In this document: positions 18,316 through 26,539 of the stretch, one piece after another
How the letters are laid out: every line of letters begins with the position of its first letter
Numbering within the stretch: position 1 is the first letter of the stretch
Assembly (NCBI GenBank): GCA_937915375.1
Contig: CALDMO010000042.1
Location: forward strand, 80,570-144,569
Direction: 5' to 3'
Origin: an uncultured Marvinbryantia sp.
Lineage (GTDB): Bacteria; Bacillota; Clostridia; Lachnospirales; Lachnospiraceae
Length of the DNA: 64,000 bases
Made by a program: the position numbers and the translations under genes
The notes under the pieces: generated by a model
Told to the model about the DNA's origin: nothing
What the model saw: only the letters and a program-made list of their open reading frames with translations
Databases searched by the model: none

Positions 18316-19695
18316 CTATAAAATTGCTTTCGACATCCACTTTCCTCTTATATAAGAGATTACCGTAAACAACGCACTAAGCAGCCAGCTAATCAACAGT
18401 GAAATATACAGGCACTCCTGTCTTCCCTTCGGGAACTGTTCAGAGCGCGTCAGATACACCATTCCATATGCCAGCGGCACGCGGATTACAATTGTCGTAA
18501 TAATAGAGATCCACATCGGCGTAACCGTATCGCCAGCGCCTCGCATAACGCCGGACAAGCACTGTGTTACTGCCATCGCAATATATCCGACCGCCAAAAT
18601 CTTCATCATCTGCATACTCAGATCGACCAGTTCCGGTGTATTCGTAAAAATCGCCATCAGATATCTGCCGACTAACAGGATCGACAGCGTAATCGTCACG
18701 GAAACACCCATAGCGATCATCGTTCCCTGTTTTGCTCCTTTATGTACCCGGTCCATCATACGCGCGCCGACATTCTGACCGGCAAAAGTCGTCATAGCCG
18801 TACCAAAGGAAAAGGCCGGCATCATAGCAAAGCCATCAACGCGCATAACAATTACATTTGCGGCAATAAACATTTCTCCAAAGCTGTTCGTCAACGTCTG
18901 CACCACCAGCATAGACATCGACATGATTGCCTGCGTAATACCGGTCGGCAGCCCCAGACGGATAATTTCCATACAATATTTGGAATCCCATCGAACATAT
19001 TCCCGTTTCAGATCCAGCATATCTTTCAGTTTTCCAAGTCTGCGCAGACACAGCAGCGCGGATACAATCTGCGCAATCACAGTTGCCAACGCAACGCCAT
19101 TTACGCCCATTCCAAATTTTGCTACAAACAGCAGATCCAATACAATATTTAACAGACTGGCTACTACCAGATACAGCAGTGCAGCCACAGAATCCCCAAG
19201 ACCGCGTAAAATACCGCTTAAGATATTGTAATAAGCCATACCTGCTGCTCCCAGAAACAGGATGATCAGGTAAGAATTACACCATTCAATAATCGTATCC
19301 GGCGTCTTTAAAAGAACCAGCAAAGGTTTTGCCACCAATGATGCAACTACCATCACAAATACAGACGCAACTGCTGTCAAAAAGATACAACTGCCAAGTG
19401 TTCTGGAAAGTTCCTCTCTTTTCTTCGCTCCTAAAAACTGCGATACTACAATTCCAGCACCCATACTGATACCAACAAATAAAACAATCAGCAGATTCAA
19501 AATCGGTCCCGCGCTTCCTACTGCCGCAAGCGCATTATCTCCTACATACTTTCCAACTACAATACTGTCTACCGTATTGTACAGCTGCTGCGCAATATTT
19601 CCAATCAACATCGGAATCATAAACGCCACAATCCGCTCCCACGGTTTTCCCGTAGTCATGTCTACCGGCGCAAACAACTTTTTTAAAATTTCCAT
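18316..19695 (-). CDS. MATE family efflux transporter
   Basis: A multidrug/toxin exporter driven by Na+ or H+. The 459 residues form twelve hydrophobic segments in two related halves, with the family pattern PMLIGNIAQQLYNTVDSIVVG at the N-terminus and GLPTGITQAIMSMSMLVVQ opening the second half. Start 19695 has TAGGAGGG upstream; the longer frame to 19746 is not needed. Substrates cannot be read from sequence. It is a single gene between the leuA leader and the sigma-factor remnant. Confidence 0.9.
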   Translation of the reverse strand: MEILKKLFAPVDMTTGKPWERIVAFMIPMLIGNIAQQLYNTVDSIVVGKYVGDNALAAVGSAGPILNLLIVLFVGISMGAGIVVSQFLGAKKREELSRTLGSCIFLTAVASVFVMVVASLVAKPLLVLLKTPDTIIEWCNSYLIILFLGAAGMAYYNILSGILRGLGDSVAALLYLVVASLLNIVLDLLFVAKFGMGVNGVALATVIAQIVSALLCLRRLGKLKDMLDLKREYVRWDSKYCMEIIRLGLPTGITQAIMSMSMLVVQTLTNSFGEMFIAANVIVMRVDGFAMMPAFSFGTAMTTFAGQNVGARMMDRVHKGAKQGTMIAMGVSVTITLSILLVGRYLMAIFTNTPELVDLSMQMMKILAVGYIAMAVTQCLSGVMRGAGDTVTPMWISIITTIVIRVPLAYGMVYLTRSEQFPKGRQECLYISLLISWLLSALFTVISYIRGKWMSKAIL

Positions 19696-19761
19696 GTTAT
19701 CCCTCCTATTTTTTCTCTTTTCATCCACAATAGACAGTATAACCATAGAAATTTTTATTTG

Positions 19762-20243
19762 TCAATTCCTTACTTCTGTTTTTACTTTACTGACAATTTT
19801 AGAAACCATACTCTGTGTAATCCCAAACATTCGCGCGACCTCCTGCTGCTCCTTTCCGGAGATCAGCAGTTCGATTACTTTTCTGTCTCTCTCTTTCAAG
19901 GTGCGGAACACATTTTCTATATGTGTTTTTGCCACTACCTCATCTTCCATGCATTTCTTATCCTCGATCACATCATAAAAATAAAGATTATCTCCATTCT
20001 CCGAAACGAGCGGTTCATCGATTGAACAATACTCCAGAGGGCGTTTTTCCCTGAGAGACATGATAATCTCATTTCGAATAACCGCCGACGCATACGATGA
20101 AAACTGTATTTCTTTCTGTGGGTTAAAGGTATTTACCGATTTTATCACTCCGACAAGACCTGTTGCGAACAAATCTTCATCCACCGGATTCACATGTAAG
20201 GATTTCAGAAATTCCTATCTATCTGCGGTTCCGGTAAATTCAT
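19762..20243 (-). pseudogene. Sigma-70-family sigma factor, N-terminally shortened and frameshifted at its start
   Basis: The main frame reads about 150 residues. It includes part of region 2 (DLFATGLVGVIKSVNTFNPQ, QFSSYASAVIRNEIIMSLRE) and a region 4 helix-turn-helix (QQEVARMFGITQSMVSKIVS). It resembles sporulation sigma factors (SigK/SigF/SigG type) but lacks region 2.1. An in-frame GTG at 20193 could start translation, yet homology continues back to about 20214 before a TAG. An ATG at 20243, overlapping the upstream gene's stop as ATGA, opens 12 codons in another frame ending in TGA; a one-base slip would join them. So it is probably a decayed, formerly coupled gene. The alternative is a genuine short sigma-like protein started at the GTG. 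Confidence 0.65.
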
Positions 20244-20509
20244 GCTTCTTCCCTTTTCAGCATCATGTATGGTCTTTTCAGAGAATTGGTGTTATCACAG
20301 TTGCTGAAGCTGATATAATGATTCACCTTCTCATAATTTCCACTGCATTTTCTTGCCACTGCAAAAGCATACCGCATCGCCCGCTCAACCAGGCAGTCTG
20401 TCGTCTCATTCATTTTTGCAACAAGCGGATACAGCTCTTTTGTCGTGCTGATCTCTGTTCCCTTACTTTCAAAGACCTCGATTGCGTCAGCTATATAAGT
20501 CAATGTCAT
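20240..20509 (-). pseudogene. Spo0A C-terminal-domain-like DNA-binding protein, 5'-truncated by an IS
   Basis: The 89-residue reading matches the DNA-binding (effector) domain of the sporulation regulator Spo0A: TTKELYPLVAKMNETTDCLV followed by ERAMRYAFAVAR, equivalent to the family's 'LYPdIAkky.tTasrVERAIRHAIEvaw'. No receiver domain is present. The first three codons (ATG ACA TTG) belong to the terminal inverted repeat of the adjacent insertion sequence, so the native 5' end is lost. The stop overlaps an ATG of the sigma-factor remnant (ATGA), indicating that the two once formed a coupled pair. Whether it is expressed is unknown. Confidence 0.65.
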
Positions 20510-20610
20510 TAAGTTAAAACATTGAATTGGATGGTTCTTTGTAACAGAGATAGTAGAATTGAATTCTGCTATCTCTGTTTGGTGCTAGAATATAAATAGT
20601 ACAATGGAGA

Positions 20611-20991
20611 TTAAGATGTTGTATCATCAGGATTTGCTGCTATTTGTATATCCGTTCCATCCACAGCAAAAACCGCCATGTTCTCCTTTGTTCTTTTCAA
20701 AATTCTGAATGTAAATCCATCAAAAATAGCCTTGAAAGCTTCGGGTTTTATTTTTAGCCGTTGTTGAACGAAGGCAAATGCAGATGGTAAATCTGATGTA
20801 TTAAAAGAATCAATAAGCTCATTTGTAAGACTTTTGCTTTCCATTCCAATGATGCTTTTAATGATAGTGGAAAATGGAAGCTTGCGATTTCTTGAGAAAT
20901 CACGCCCAGGATTTCTAATGTAATCCGTTACGTTATTAGAGAGTCGTTCAATTTCAGAAAGTAAAAATTTTTTAATTTGTTTTGGTTTCAT
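20611..20991 (-). pseudogene. IS4-family transposase, C-terminally truncated
   Basis: The first 126 residues of an IS4-type DDE transposase: a start with AAGGAGG before ATG at 20991, the characteristic DFSRNRKLPFSTIIKSII and FVQQRLKIKPEAF blocks, and the first catalytic aspartate in FAVDGTDIQIAANPDD. The frame then stops after four unrelated codons. The second Asp and Glu of the triad and the whole C-terminal part (family length about 400-450) are missing, so it cannot be active. It could still bind the element's ends. Confidence 0.85.
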
Positions 20992-21117
20992 ATATGTCCT
21001 CCTTGCAATCAAGATTTTCTTAATTACAAGGGCAGCTCTCGCTACCTCATCAATTATTCAGTAGCAAGAGCTGCCGCATATTTTCAACCTTGTGTCAACA
21101 CTTTTTGAAAAAAATAG

Positions 21118-21154
21118 AAAAAAGACCCCTATACCATTTCTGGTATAGAGATCT
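21118..21154 (-). terminator. Strong intrinsic terminator just inside the right end of the IS
   Basis: On the minus strand a 14-bp stem (with G-U pairs) closed by a GAAA tetraloop is followed by TTTTTT. It stops transcription coming from tRNA-Pro into the element, so it can serve as tRNA terminator or as a block to read-in transcription of the transposase. Confidence 0.75.
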
Positions 21155-21206
21155 TAAATCGTCATCTTAACTTAATGACATTGCCCTCAACGGAACCCCT
21201 TTTCAA

Positions 21207-21280
21207 TCGGAGTAACAGGATTTGAACCTGCGACCTCTCGGCCCCCAGCCGAGCGCGCTACCAAACTACGCCATACTCCG
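21207..21280 (-). tRNA. tRNA-Pro (anticodon GGG)
   Basis: A full cloverleaf on the minus strand: acceptor CGGAGTA/TACTCCG, D arm with GGTAGC, anticodon stem CTCGG/CCGAG around CTGGGGG (anticodon GGG), T arm GCAGGTTCAAATCCTGT, discriminator A. CCA is not encoded. A promoter lies 45 bases upstream. Confidence 0.97.
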
Positions 21281-21325
21281 TTCTATTTTTCCATTTTTCT
21301 TTCTGCACATAGAAGTTACCTGTCC

Positions 21326-21354
21326 AGTATAACAGACACGCTGACAGCTTTCAA
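21326..21354 (-). promoter_or_regulatory. Promoter of tRNA-Pro
   Basis: TTGAAA (21354-21349), 17-base spacer, TATACT (21331-21326) on the minus strand, about 45 bases upstream of the mature tRNA. Confidence 0.75.
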
Positions 21355-21356
21355 GT

Positions 21357-21406
21357 AAAAAATATGAAATTCCCGGGCAATCCAGTCTGAGAATTTCATA
21401 TTTTTT
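21357..21406 (-). terminator. Terminator of the nucleoside operon, bidirectional in form
   Basis: A 13-bp perfect stem (21360-21372 with 21391-21403) with an 18-base loop. T-runs are present on both strands. It follows rbsK, the last gene of the operon. Confidence 0.8.
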
Positions 21407-21449
21407 ATTCTGATCCGCCATTTTATCGCCTTTACAATATCAATTACAG

Positions 21450-22385
21450 CTATAAGCTGACCTTTTCCAATCCCTGTATATATGCTATTACTTCTTCTAA
21501 CATCGGAATCGAAGACTGCGCGCCCTTTCTAGTAACTACAATCGCAGAAACATAATTCGCAAACTGCGCTGCCTCAGCAAGTGTTTTTCCATCTGCCAGC
21601 ATAATTGCCAACGCTGCTGTAAAAGAATCTCCCGCTGCCGTTGTATCGACCGCTTCTACTTTCAGCGCCGGGATTCTACAGGACGTACCATTTTCTTCAT
21701 TGAGATAAACACCCTTTTCGCCCAATGTTACCAGTATATCCTTTGCTCCACGTCCGCGAAGCAGTTCCACCACTTCCTCAAGGTGTTCCTCCGCATTGGA
21801 AATACCCGTCAGCATCCCGAGTTCTGTCTCATTTGGCTTTATAATATCCACATACTTATAGAGTTCTTCCGGAAACTCCTTTGGTACCGGAGCCGGATCA
21901 AGGATCACTGTTTTTCCAAGCGACTTGGCAAGTTTCGCCGCATAGCATACCGTTTCAAGCGGAATTTCCAATTGAAAAATCACAATATCACACGCTTCTA
22001 TCAACTCACGATTATCGTCAATATCCTTTGGCGACAAGGTCGCATTTGCACCGGAAACCACTACAATACTGTTATCGCCGTCCTTATTCACCGTAATCAT
22101 CGCTAATCCTGTCGCGTCATTTTCTCTGCAGACCAGATGCGATACATCCACGCCTGCTTTTTTCAGACTTTCCTTCTGAATCTCTGCGTAGGTGTCCTTT
22201 CCAACTGCTCCAAGAATTGTTACATCCGCGCCTAGACATCCCGCTGCACATGCTTGATTTGCACCCTTTCCGCCGGGGATCAATTCCATTTTATCACTCA
22301 GGATTGTTTCTCCCACCAGCGGCGTATGATCCACATTGACAACCATATCCAGATTTAAACTGCCTATTACCAGTAATCTCTTCAT
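21450..22385 (-). CDS. rbsK: Ribokinase
   Basis: Phosphorylates D-ribose to ribose-5-phosphate. The 311 residues are a standard ribokinase: VIGSLNLDMVVNVDHTPLVG at the N-terminus, GGKGANQACAAGCLGADV in the substrate region, and AVDTTAAGDSFTAALAIML with the catalytic Asp in AAGD. It is last in the operon, 21 bases after the second permease gene. With a nucleoside hydrolase heading the same operon, it should phosphorylate the ribose released there. A second, fused PfkB domain is encoded divergently upstream. Confidence 0.93.
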   Translation of the reverse strand: MKRLLVIGSLNLDMVVNVDHTPLVGETILSDKMELIPGGKGANQACAAGCLGADVTILGAVGKDTYAEIQKESLKKAGVDVSHLVCRENDATGLAMITVNKDGDNSIVVVSGANATLSPKDIDDNRELIEACDIVIFQLEIPLETVCYAAKLAKSLGKTVILDPAPVPKEFPEELYKYVDIIKPNETELGMLTGISNAEEHLEEVVELLRGRGAKDILVTLGEKGVYLNEENGTSCRIPALKVEAVDTTAAGDSFTAALAIMLADGKTLAEAAQFANYVSAIVVTRKGAQSSIPMLEEVIAYIQGLEKVSL

Positions 22386-22406
22386 AATAATATCCCTACC
22401 TATCTA

Positions 22407-23255
22407 TTATCCTTTGATACCGCTACTTGTAATACCTTCCACGAAATACTTCTGAAGAGGAAGGAATAAGCCCAGCGGAACCAATGCCGCAAACATTGAA
22501 CCGGCATATAACGCAGACCATGCTGTTTTATGTTCTGTTGAAAAAGAAGATAATGCAATCTGTATGGTACGTATATCTTTTGATCGTGCCATCAGTAATG
22601 GCCATAAATAAGAATTCCATTGATCCATAAACAACATCAAACCAGCAGTAATAAATATTGGTGTAGACAATGGCATTAATACTTTCACAAAAATTGTTCC
22701 AATACTTGCGCCATCCACTCTAGCTGCATCCAAAAGTTCTGCTGGCACATCTTTAAAAAACTGAACAAACAAAAACATTACCAAACCACTTGCAATCCCC
22801 GGAATAATCATTCCCTGATATGTATTTACCATATTCATTTTGTCTGTTATCTGATAAAGCGGCAGGGCAATTGCCTCAAACGGAATCATAAATGACAACA
22901 TTACCAACATAAAAAGCACATTTTTCCCTTTAAAATCAAACATTGCAAATGCAAATGCTGCAATAGAATTTAAAAGGCATCCAAACAAAATTGTAACTGC
23001 CGTTATAAACACCGTATTCCATACCGGCCTTAAAAAATCATACTTTGTAAACAACTCAACCCACGATTTCACAGTAAACTCTACTGGTATTAATGTATGT
23101 ATTGTAAACGGCATAATATAAGAATACAATTCCGAATCATCTCTCAGAGATGCAGATATTCCCCAGACTAACGGAAACAATGTTACAATTGCGATTATAA
23201 TCAACGCAACATATATCATTCCATTCACAGTTTTGATTTTCGTTGTTCTTCTCAT
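22407..23255 (-). CDS. CUT1-type ABC transporter permease (MalG-like)
   Basis: Membrane subunit of a carbohydrate-type importer. The 282 residues have six hydrophobic segments and the coupling (EAA) loop LLDAARVDGASIGTIFVKVL near residues 175-195, followed by a C-terminus ending EGITSSGIKG typical of MalG-like permeases. Its start overlaps the previous permease stop as ATGA, implying translational coupling. The operon lacks an ATPase, as is common for CUT1 systems served by a shared MsmX-type ATPase. Confidence 0.9.
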   Translation of the reverse strand: MRRTTKIKTVNGMIYVALIIIAIVTLFPLVWGISASLRDDSELYSYIMPFTIHTLIPVEFTVKSWVELFTKYDFLRPVWNTVFITAVTILFGCLLNSIAAFAFAMFDFKGKNVLFMLVMLSFMIPFEAIALPLYQITDKMNMVNTYQGMIIPGIASGLVMFLFVQFFKDVPAELLDAARVDGASIGTIFVKVLMPLSTPIFITAGLMLFMDQWNSYLWPLLMARSKDIRTIQIALSSFSTEHKTAWSALYAGSMFAALVPLGLFLPLQKYFVEGITSSGIKG

Positions 23256-24133
23256 GCTTTCGCCCTCCTTCTTCCTTTCAGTTCATCCTTTTCGCTCAGA
23301 ACTGCCGCCTGGAAAAGACTAACAATCACAATCATTATTAACAACACCACTACAATCGCAGCAGATCTCGGCCGGTCACCATATTTGAAAGCTGCACGGT
23401 ATGCCTCAAACATCAACACATTCGTGCTTTCCTGCGGACCACCACCAGTAATAATCTGCATTGGCGCAAATAAAAGAATATTTGCCGTAGTATTTGCCAC
23501 AAACACAAACAACAATACCCTTTTTAAGAGTGGAATTGTAACTCTGAAAATCGTCTGATACCAATTTGCTCCATCAATTTTTGCTGACTCGTATAAGGCT
23601 GGATCAATGTTTTTCAGACCTGCCAAAATAAACATCATCCAATATCCAACACCCTTCCAAGTAGCAACCAATACAATACACCACAAAGCCTGTGACTTGT
23701 CCATAAAAAATTCCTGCGAAGGTAACCCAATTACATTTAAAATACTATTGATTACACCTGTATTAGGGTTCATCATTACATTCCAAATTAAACATGCTAC
23801 CGGAAGAGAAATTGTAACTGGTAAATAGAATATTGTTCTAAATACAGCAATTCCTTTCAATTTTCTACTAATCAACAGCGCAACAACAAATGCCAATGCC
23901 ACCTGCAATGGAATCATCACCAGATTCATTTTTATTGTAACCCAAAATGAATTCCAGAATGAGGCGTCTCCAAATATTCTGCTGTACGCTTTGAGCGAAA
24001 CCGCTCCATCTATCCAGATACTTTCCACTACTGTTGTCAAAATAGGATATAGCTTAAATACACATATAATTAAAAACGCGGGACCAATTAAAACATATGG
24101 CAAATAACGCATTTTCTTTGACAAATTCAACAT
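23252..24133 (-). CDS. CUT1-type ABC transporter permease (MalF-like)
   Basis: Partner permease, 293 residues with six membrane segments and the EAA loop ALYESAKIDGANWYQTIFRV. I prefer the ATG at 24133 (MLNLSKKMRY) because AAAGGAG lies nine bases upstream. The frame also opens at 24166 and 24157, but those codons have no ribosome site and sit next to the intercistronic hairpin. It lies between the binding-protein gene and the MalG-like permease and is read from the same transcript. Confidence 0.88.
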   Translation of the reverse strand: MLNLSKKMRYLPYVLIGPAFLIICVFKLYPILTTVVESIWIDGAVSLKAYSRIFGDASFWNSFWVTIKMNLVMIPLQVALAFVVALLISRKLKGIAVFRTIFYLPVTISLPVACLIWNVMMNPNTGVINSILNVIGLPSQEFFMDKSQALWCIVLVATWKGVGYWMMFILAGLKNIDPALYESAKIDGANWYQTIFRVTIPLLKRVLLFVFVANTTANILLFAPMQIITGGGPQESTNVLMFEAYRAAFKYGDRPRSAAIVVVLLIMIVIVSLFQAAVLSEKDELKGRRRAKA

Positions 24134-24168
24134 CCAGACTCTCTCCTTTATATTCATAGTTTTCATAA

Positions 24169-24199
24169 GTATGGGCTATCCCTGCAGGATAGCCCATAC
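24169..24199 (-). other. Intercistronic hairpin after the binding-protein gene
   Basis: A perfect 13-bp stem with a five-base loop (24169-24181 with 24187-24199) and no T-run. Such hairpins between a binding-protein gene and its permeases usually stabilise the upstream mRNA or attenuate read-through, giving more binding protein than permease. Function inferred. Confidence 0.7.
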
Positions 24200-24212
24200 C
24201 AGCTCAACCAAA

Positions 24213-25514
24213 TTATTTCAGATTAGCCATAGCTTCCTCGATTTTTGCTGCGGCATTATTTAGAGATTCAGTTACATCAGAACCATTTTTAATATCTTCC
24301 CATGTATTCTGAATAATTGTATCATACTCCGTAAATCCCGGTGTTAATGCACGCGGAACAGCAGTATTAGAGGATTCATATGCTGCAATTTTCATATATT
24401 CTTCTGCATCTTCACTATCCAGAAGCTTTTCAACACCTGCAATTGTTGCCGGTACATCTCCATTATTCTCAAGCCACATTTCGTTTCCTTCGCCAATTGA
24501 CATATATTTAATAAATGCCGCAGCAAGATCTTTGTTCTTTGCATTTGTCGGAATTCCAAAATGCCAACTTCCAGTCGGTGTTCCAACCTGATCCTCATGC
24601 CCCTCAAATGCAGGAACCGGAGCATATCCAAAATTCTCCATTCCTTCACTAATACAACTATTTGACATCCATGTACCATCAACTATAAATACCATTTTTC
24701 CTGCACGGAAAAAATCTCCAGAATCGTCTGCCGTAAATCCTTTCAATGCAACACCTTCATTATATAAATTCTGATACCATGTGGCCGCTTCAATCCACTC
24801 TGGACTATTAATAATACCTTCTGCTGTATAACCATCATCACCAATATTTTTTCCGCCCAAACTATTCGGAAGCTGATTCATCTGGTAAGTACGACTCACC
24901 TGTCCAAATCCAATTCCACCAATACCTTTATTTCCTTCCGGATCTACTACCTCTAAAGTCTTTTTTGCTATGTCTGCTACCTGCTCCCATGTCAAACGGT
25001 TTTCAACAGAGTTTTCTGGTATTTCTACACCTGCTTCCTCCAGAAGAGCTGTATTATACCACAAAAGCTGTGAAGAACTATTCATAGCCGGCGCATAAAA
25101 CGAACCATCCCAACAACCAGCTTCCAATGCTGACGGCGTAAACTGCGCTTTTTCTTCTTCTGTAAAATATTCATCTACCGAACTGATCCAACCTTTTGAA
25201 GCATATGAAGCTACCAGCGGAACATCTACACCAATCACATCATAATCATCAGATTCAGACGGAAGTTTTACCTGAAGAAGTTCCAAATAGTCTGCATGAG
25301 CATATAACTCTACATTCACTTTTGCTCCTGTTTCTTCTTCAAATTTTGCAATAATTGGATCTAGATTTTTCTCCCAATCTCCTGCTCCTGTATCCGCAAA
25401 TGTAATTTCCTGTCCCTCAAATGGTTTCTCCTCCGCCATAACCGAAGACGCCCCAAACATACTCATTGTCATTGTACCTGCCATTAACATTGCCATCGTT
25501 CTTCTTGTTTTCAT
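24213..25514 (-). CDS. ABC transporter substrate-binding protein (family 1, CUT1)
   Basis: Extracellular solute-binding protein of 433 residues. A signal sequence (about 1-27, ending SSVMAEE) is followed by a MalE-like fold: ITFADTGAGDWEKNLDPIIA, KVNVELYAHADYLELLQVKL and later GSWHFGIPTNAKN. It has no lipobox cysteine, which is unusual for a monoderm binding protein; another means of retention would be needed. The operon context (nucleoside hydrolase, ribokinase) suggests a nucleoside or other riboside ligand, although classical nucleoside importers use BmpA-type or CUT2 proteins instead. Confidence 0.88.
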   Translation of the reverse strand: MKTRRTMAMLMAGTMTMSMFGASSVMAEEKPFEGQEITFADTGAGDWEKNLDPIIAKFEEETGAKVNVELYAHADYLELLQVKLPSESDDYDVIGVDVPLVASYASKGWISSVDEYFTEEEKAQFTPSALEAGCWDGSFYAPAMNSSSQLLWYNTALLEEAGVEIPENSVENRLTWEQVADIAKKTLEVVDPEGNKGIGGIGFGQVSRTYQMNQLPNSLGGKNIGDDGYTAEGIINSPEWIEAATWYQNLYNEGVALKGFTADDSGDFFRAGKMVFIVDGTWMSNSCISEGMENFGYAPVPAFEGHEDQVGTPTGSWHFGIPTNAKNKDLAAAFIKYMSIGEGNEMWLENNGDVPATIAGVEKLLDSEDAEEYMKIAAYESSNTAVPRALTPGFTEYDTIIQNTWEDIKNGSDVTESLNNAAAKIEEAMANLK

Positions 25515-25527
25515 TTTATTTTCCTCC

Positions 25528-26505
25528 TTATTTTGTTAATTTTGCAAAAAGATCTGCAAATAAATTATCTCTCTTGATATGGTATACATACTTGATAAAA
25601 TGTCTGTTATTGTCAAAGGCATATCGGTCATCATATTCCGGAATCGGACTGTGAATCAGACAATCTTCCATGAAATCTCCATCTAGCAGCCATGCAACCG
25701 CTGTAACATCCCAGATTGCTCTCGTCCAAGTACTTCCACCATAACAAACCATTGCTTCTTTGGCTGTTTCATCAATCAGGTAATCACATAACTTGTTCTT
25801 TCCTCTCAGATGATATTCCAACTCTGGTCCGCTAGTTGTAAATGCAGATACCACACCCATACACGGAAGCTGTACAAGCGGAACACCGCAGCCGAATACA
25901 ATTCTTGCGCCCGCTACATCCTGATAAAGATTAAACTCTTTATTATTCGGCCAGTGTGTCGCATTTCCACCAAGCCAAATCAAAACAATACGATCTTTAA
26001 TCTCCGGTTTCATCACTAACGCTGAAGATACATTTGTAATCGCGCCGATTGCAATTACATACAATGGATTTTCTTTTGTATACTGCATTGCACGTTCTAC
26101 AAGATCTTTTGCCGCATCAGAGATCACCGGCTCTGTCTCCGATGGCATATATTCTGTAGAGCCTCTGAATACATTGCTCTTTAAATCCTCTCTTTCCAGC
26201 AGTGTCAGAATTGTCATAATCTCTTGATAACTGCGCTCCATTCCGTCTGCCGGGCTATCAGATCTGTGATTAAAAAACGGCGCTGCATAAATTGCTTTCA
26301 AATTCAGTTTTTCATCTGATTTCACCAGATAAGATAATGCAAACTGGTCATCAATCTCATTGTAGGTATCTGTATCCAGAACAACATCCACTTTTCCTTG
26401 TGGTTTTCTCAATCTAAAAATCAAATCTTCATTATTGATCCCCTCTACATTAAGTTTAGGATTTATAAATTGTTCTAGTACTTCTTTAGCCTTATCATTC
26501 TCCAT
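25528..26505 (-). CDS. Inosine-uridine-preferring nucleoside hydrolase family protein
   Basis: Cleaves the N-glycosidic bond of ribonucleosides to base plus ribose. The 325 residues carry the metal-binding motif as VVLDTDTYNEIDDQFALSYL (the family's DTDxGxDD with Tyr-Asn-Glu-Ile in the middle), plus AIGAITNVSSAL and a C-terminal TWTRAIWDVTAVAWLLDGDF with the conserved Asp. The start at 26505 follows GAGAGG. It heads the operon, 13 bases before the binding-protein gene. The altered first motif is shared by some subfamilies and leaves the exact substrate open. Confidence 0.85.
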   Translation of the reverse strand: MENDKAKEVLEQFINPKLNVEGINNEDLIFRLRKPQGKVDVVLDTDTYNEIDDQFALSYLVKSDEKLNLKAIYAAPFFNHRSDSPADGMERSYQEIMTILTLLEREDLKSNVFRGSTEYMPSETEPVISDAAKDLVERAMQYTKENPLYVIAIGAITNVSSALVMKPEIKDRIVLIWLGGNATHWPNNKEFNLYQDVAGARIVFGCGVPLVQLPCMGVVSAFTTSGPELEYHLRGKNKLCDYLIDETAKEAMVCYGGSTWTRAIWDVTAVAWLLDGDFMEDCLIHSPIPEYDDRYAFDNNRHFIKYVYHIKRDNLFADLFAKLTK

Positions 26506-26539
26506 ATCTTTTCCTCTCTGTATCATATTTTTGCTCAAA

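Larger units (their letters stand above)
20501..21183 (-). mobile_element. Internally deleted IS4-type insertion sequence with 17-bp terminal inverted repeats
   Basis: The ends are an exact 17-bp inverted repeat, CAATGTCATTAAGTTAA at 20501-20517 and its complement at 21167-21183. The enclosed 683 bp carry a transposase fragment, an imperfect palindrome at 20544-20578, a second hairpin at about 21030-21075 upstream of the transposase, and an inward-acting terminator near the right end. No direct repeat of 8-12 bp is visible outside the ends, suggesting loss of one flank by an adjacent deletion. It sits 23 bases from tRNA-Pro. Confidence 0.75.

Noticed and set aside
19762..20243. C-terminal half of a skin-interrupted sigK
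   Set aside because: No recombinase gene lies next to it, and the upstream Spo0A-like gene is tightly coupled to it. It remains only an alternative to be tested.
21207..21280. Attachment site of an intact integrative element at tRNA-Pro
   Set aside because: No integrase and no direct repeat of the tRNA 3' end were seen; only remnants lie beside it.
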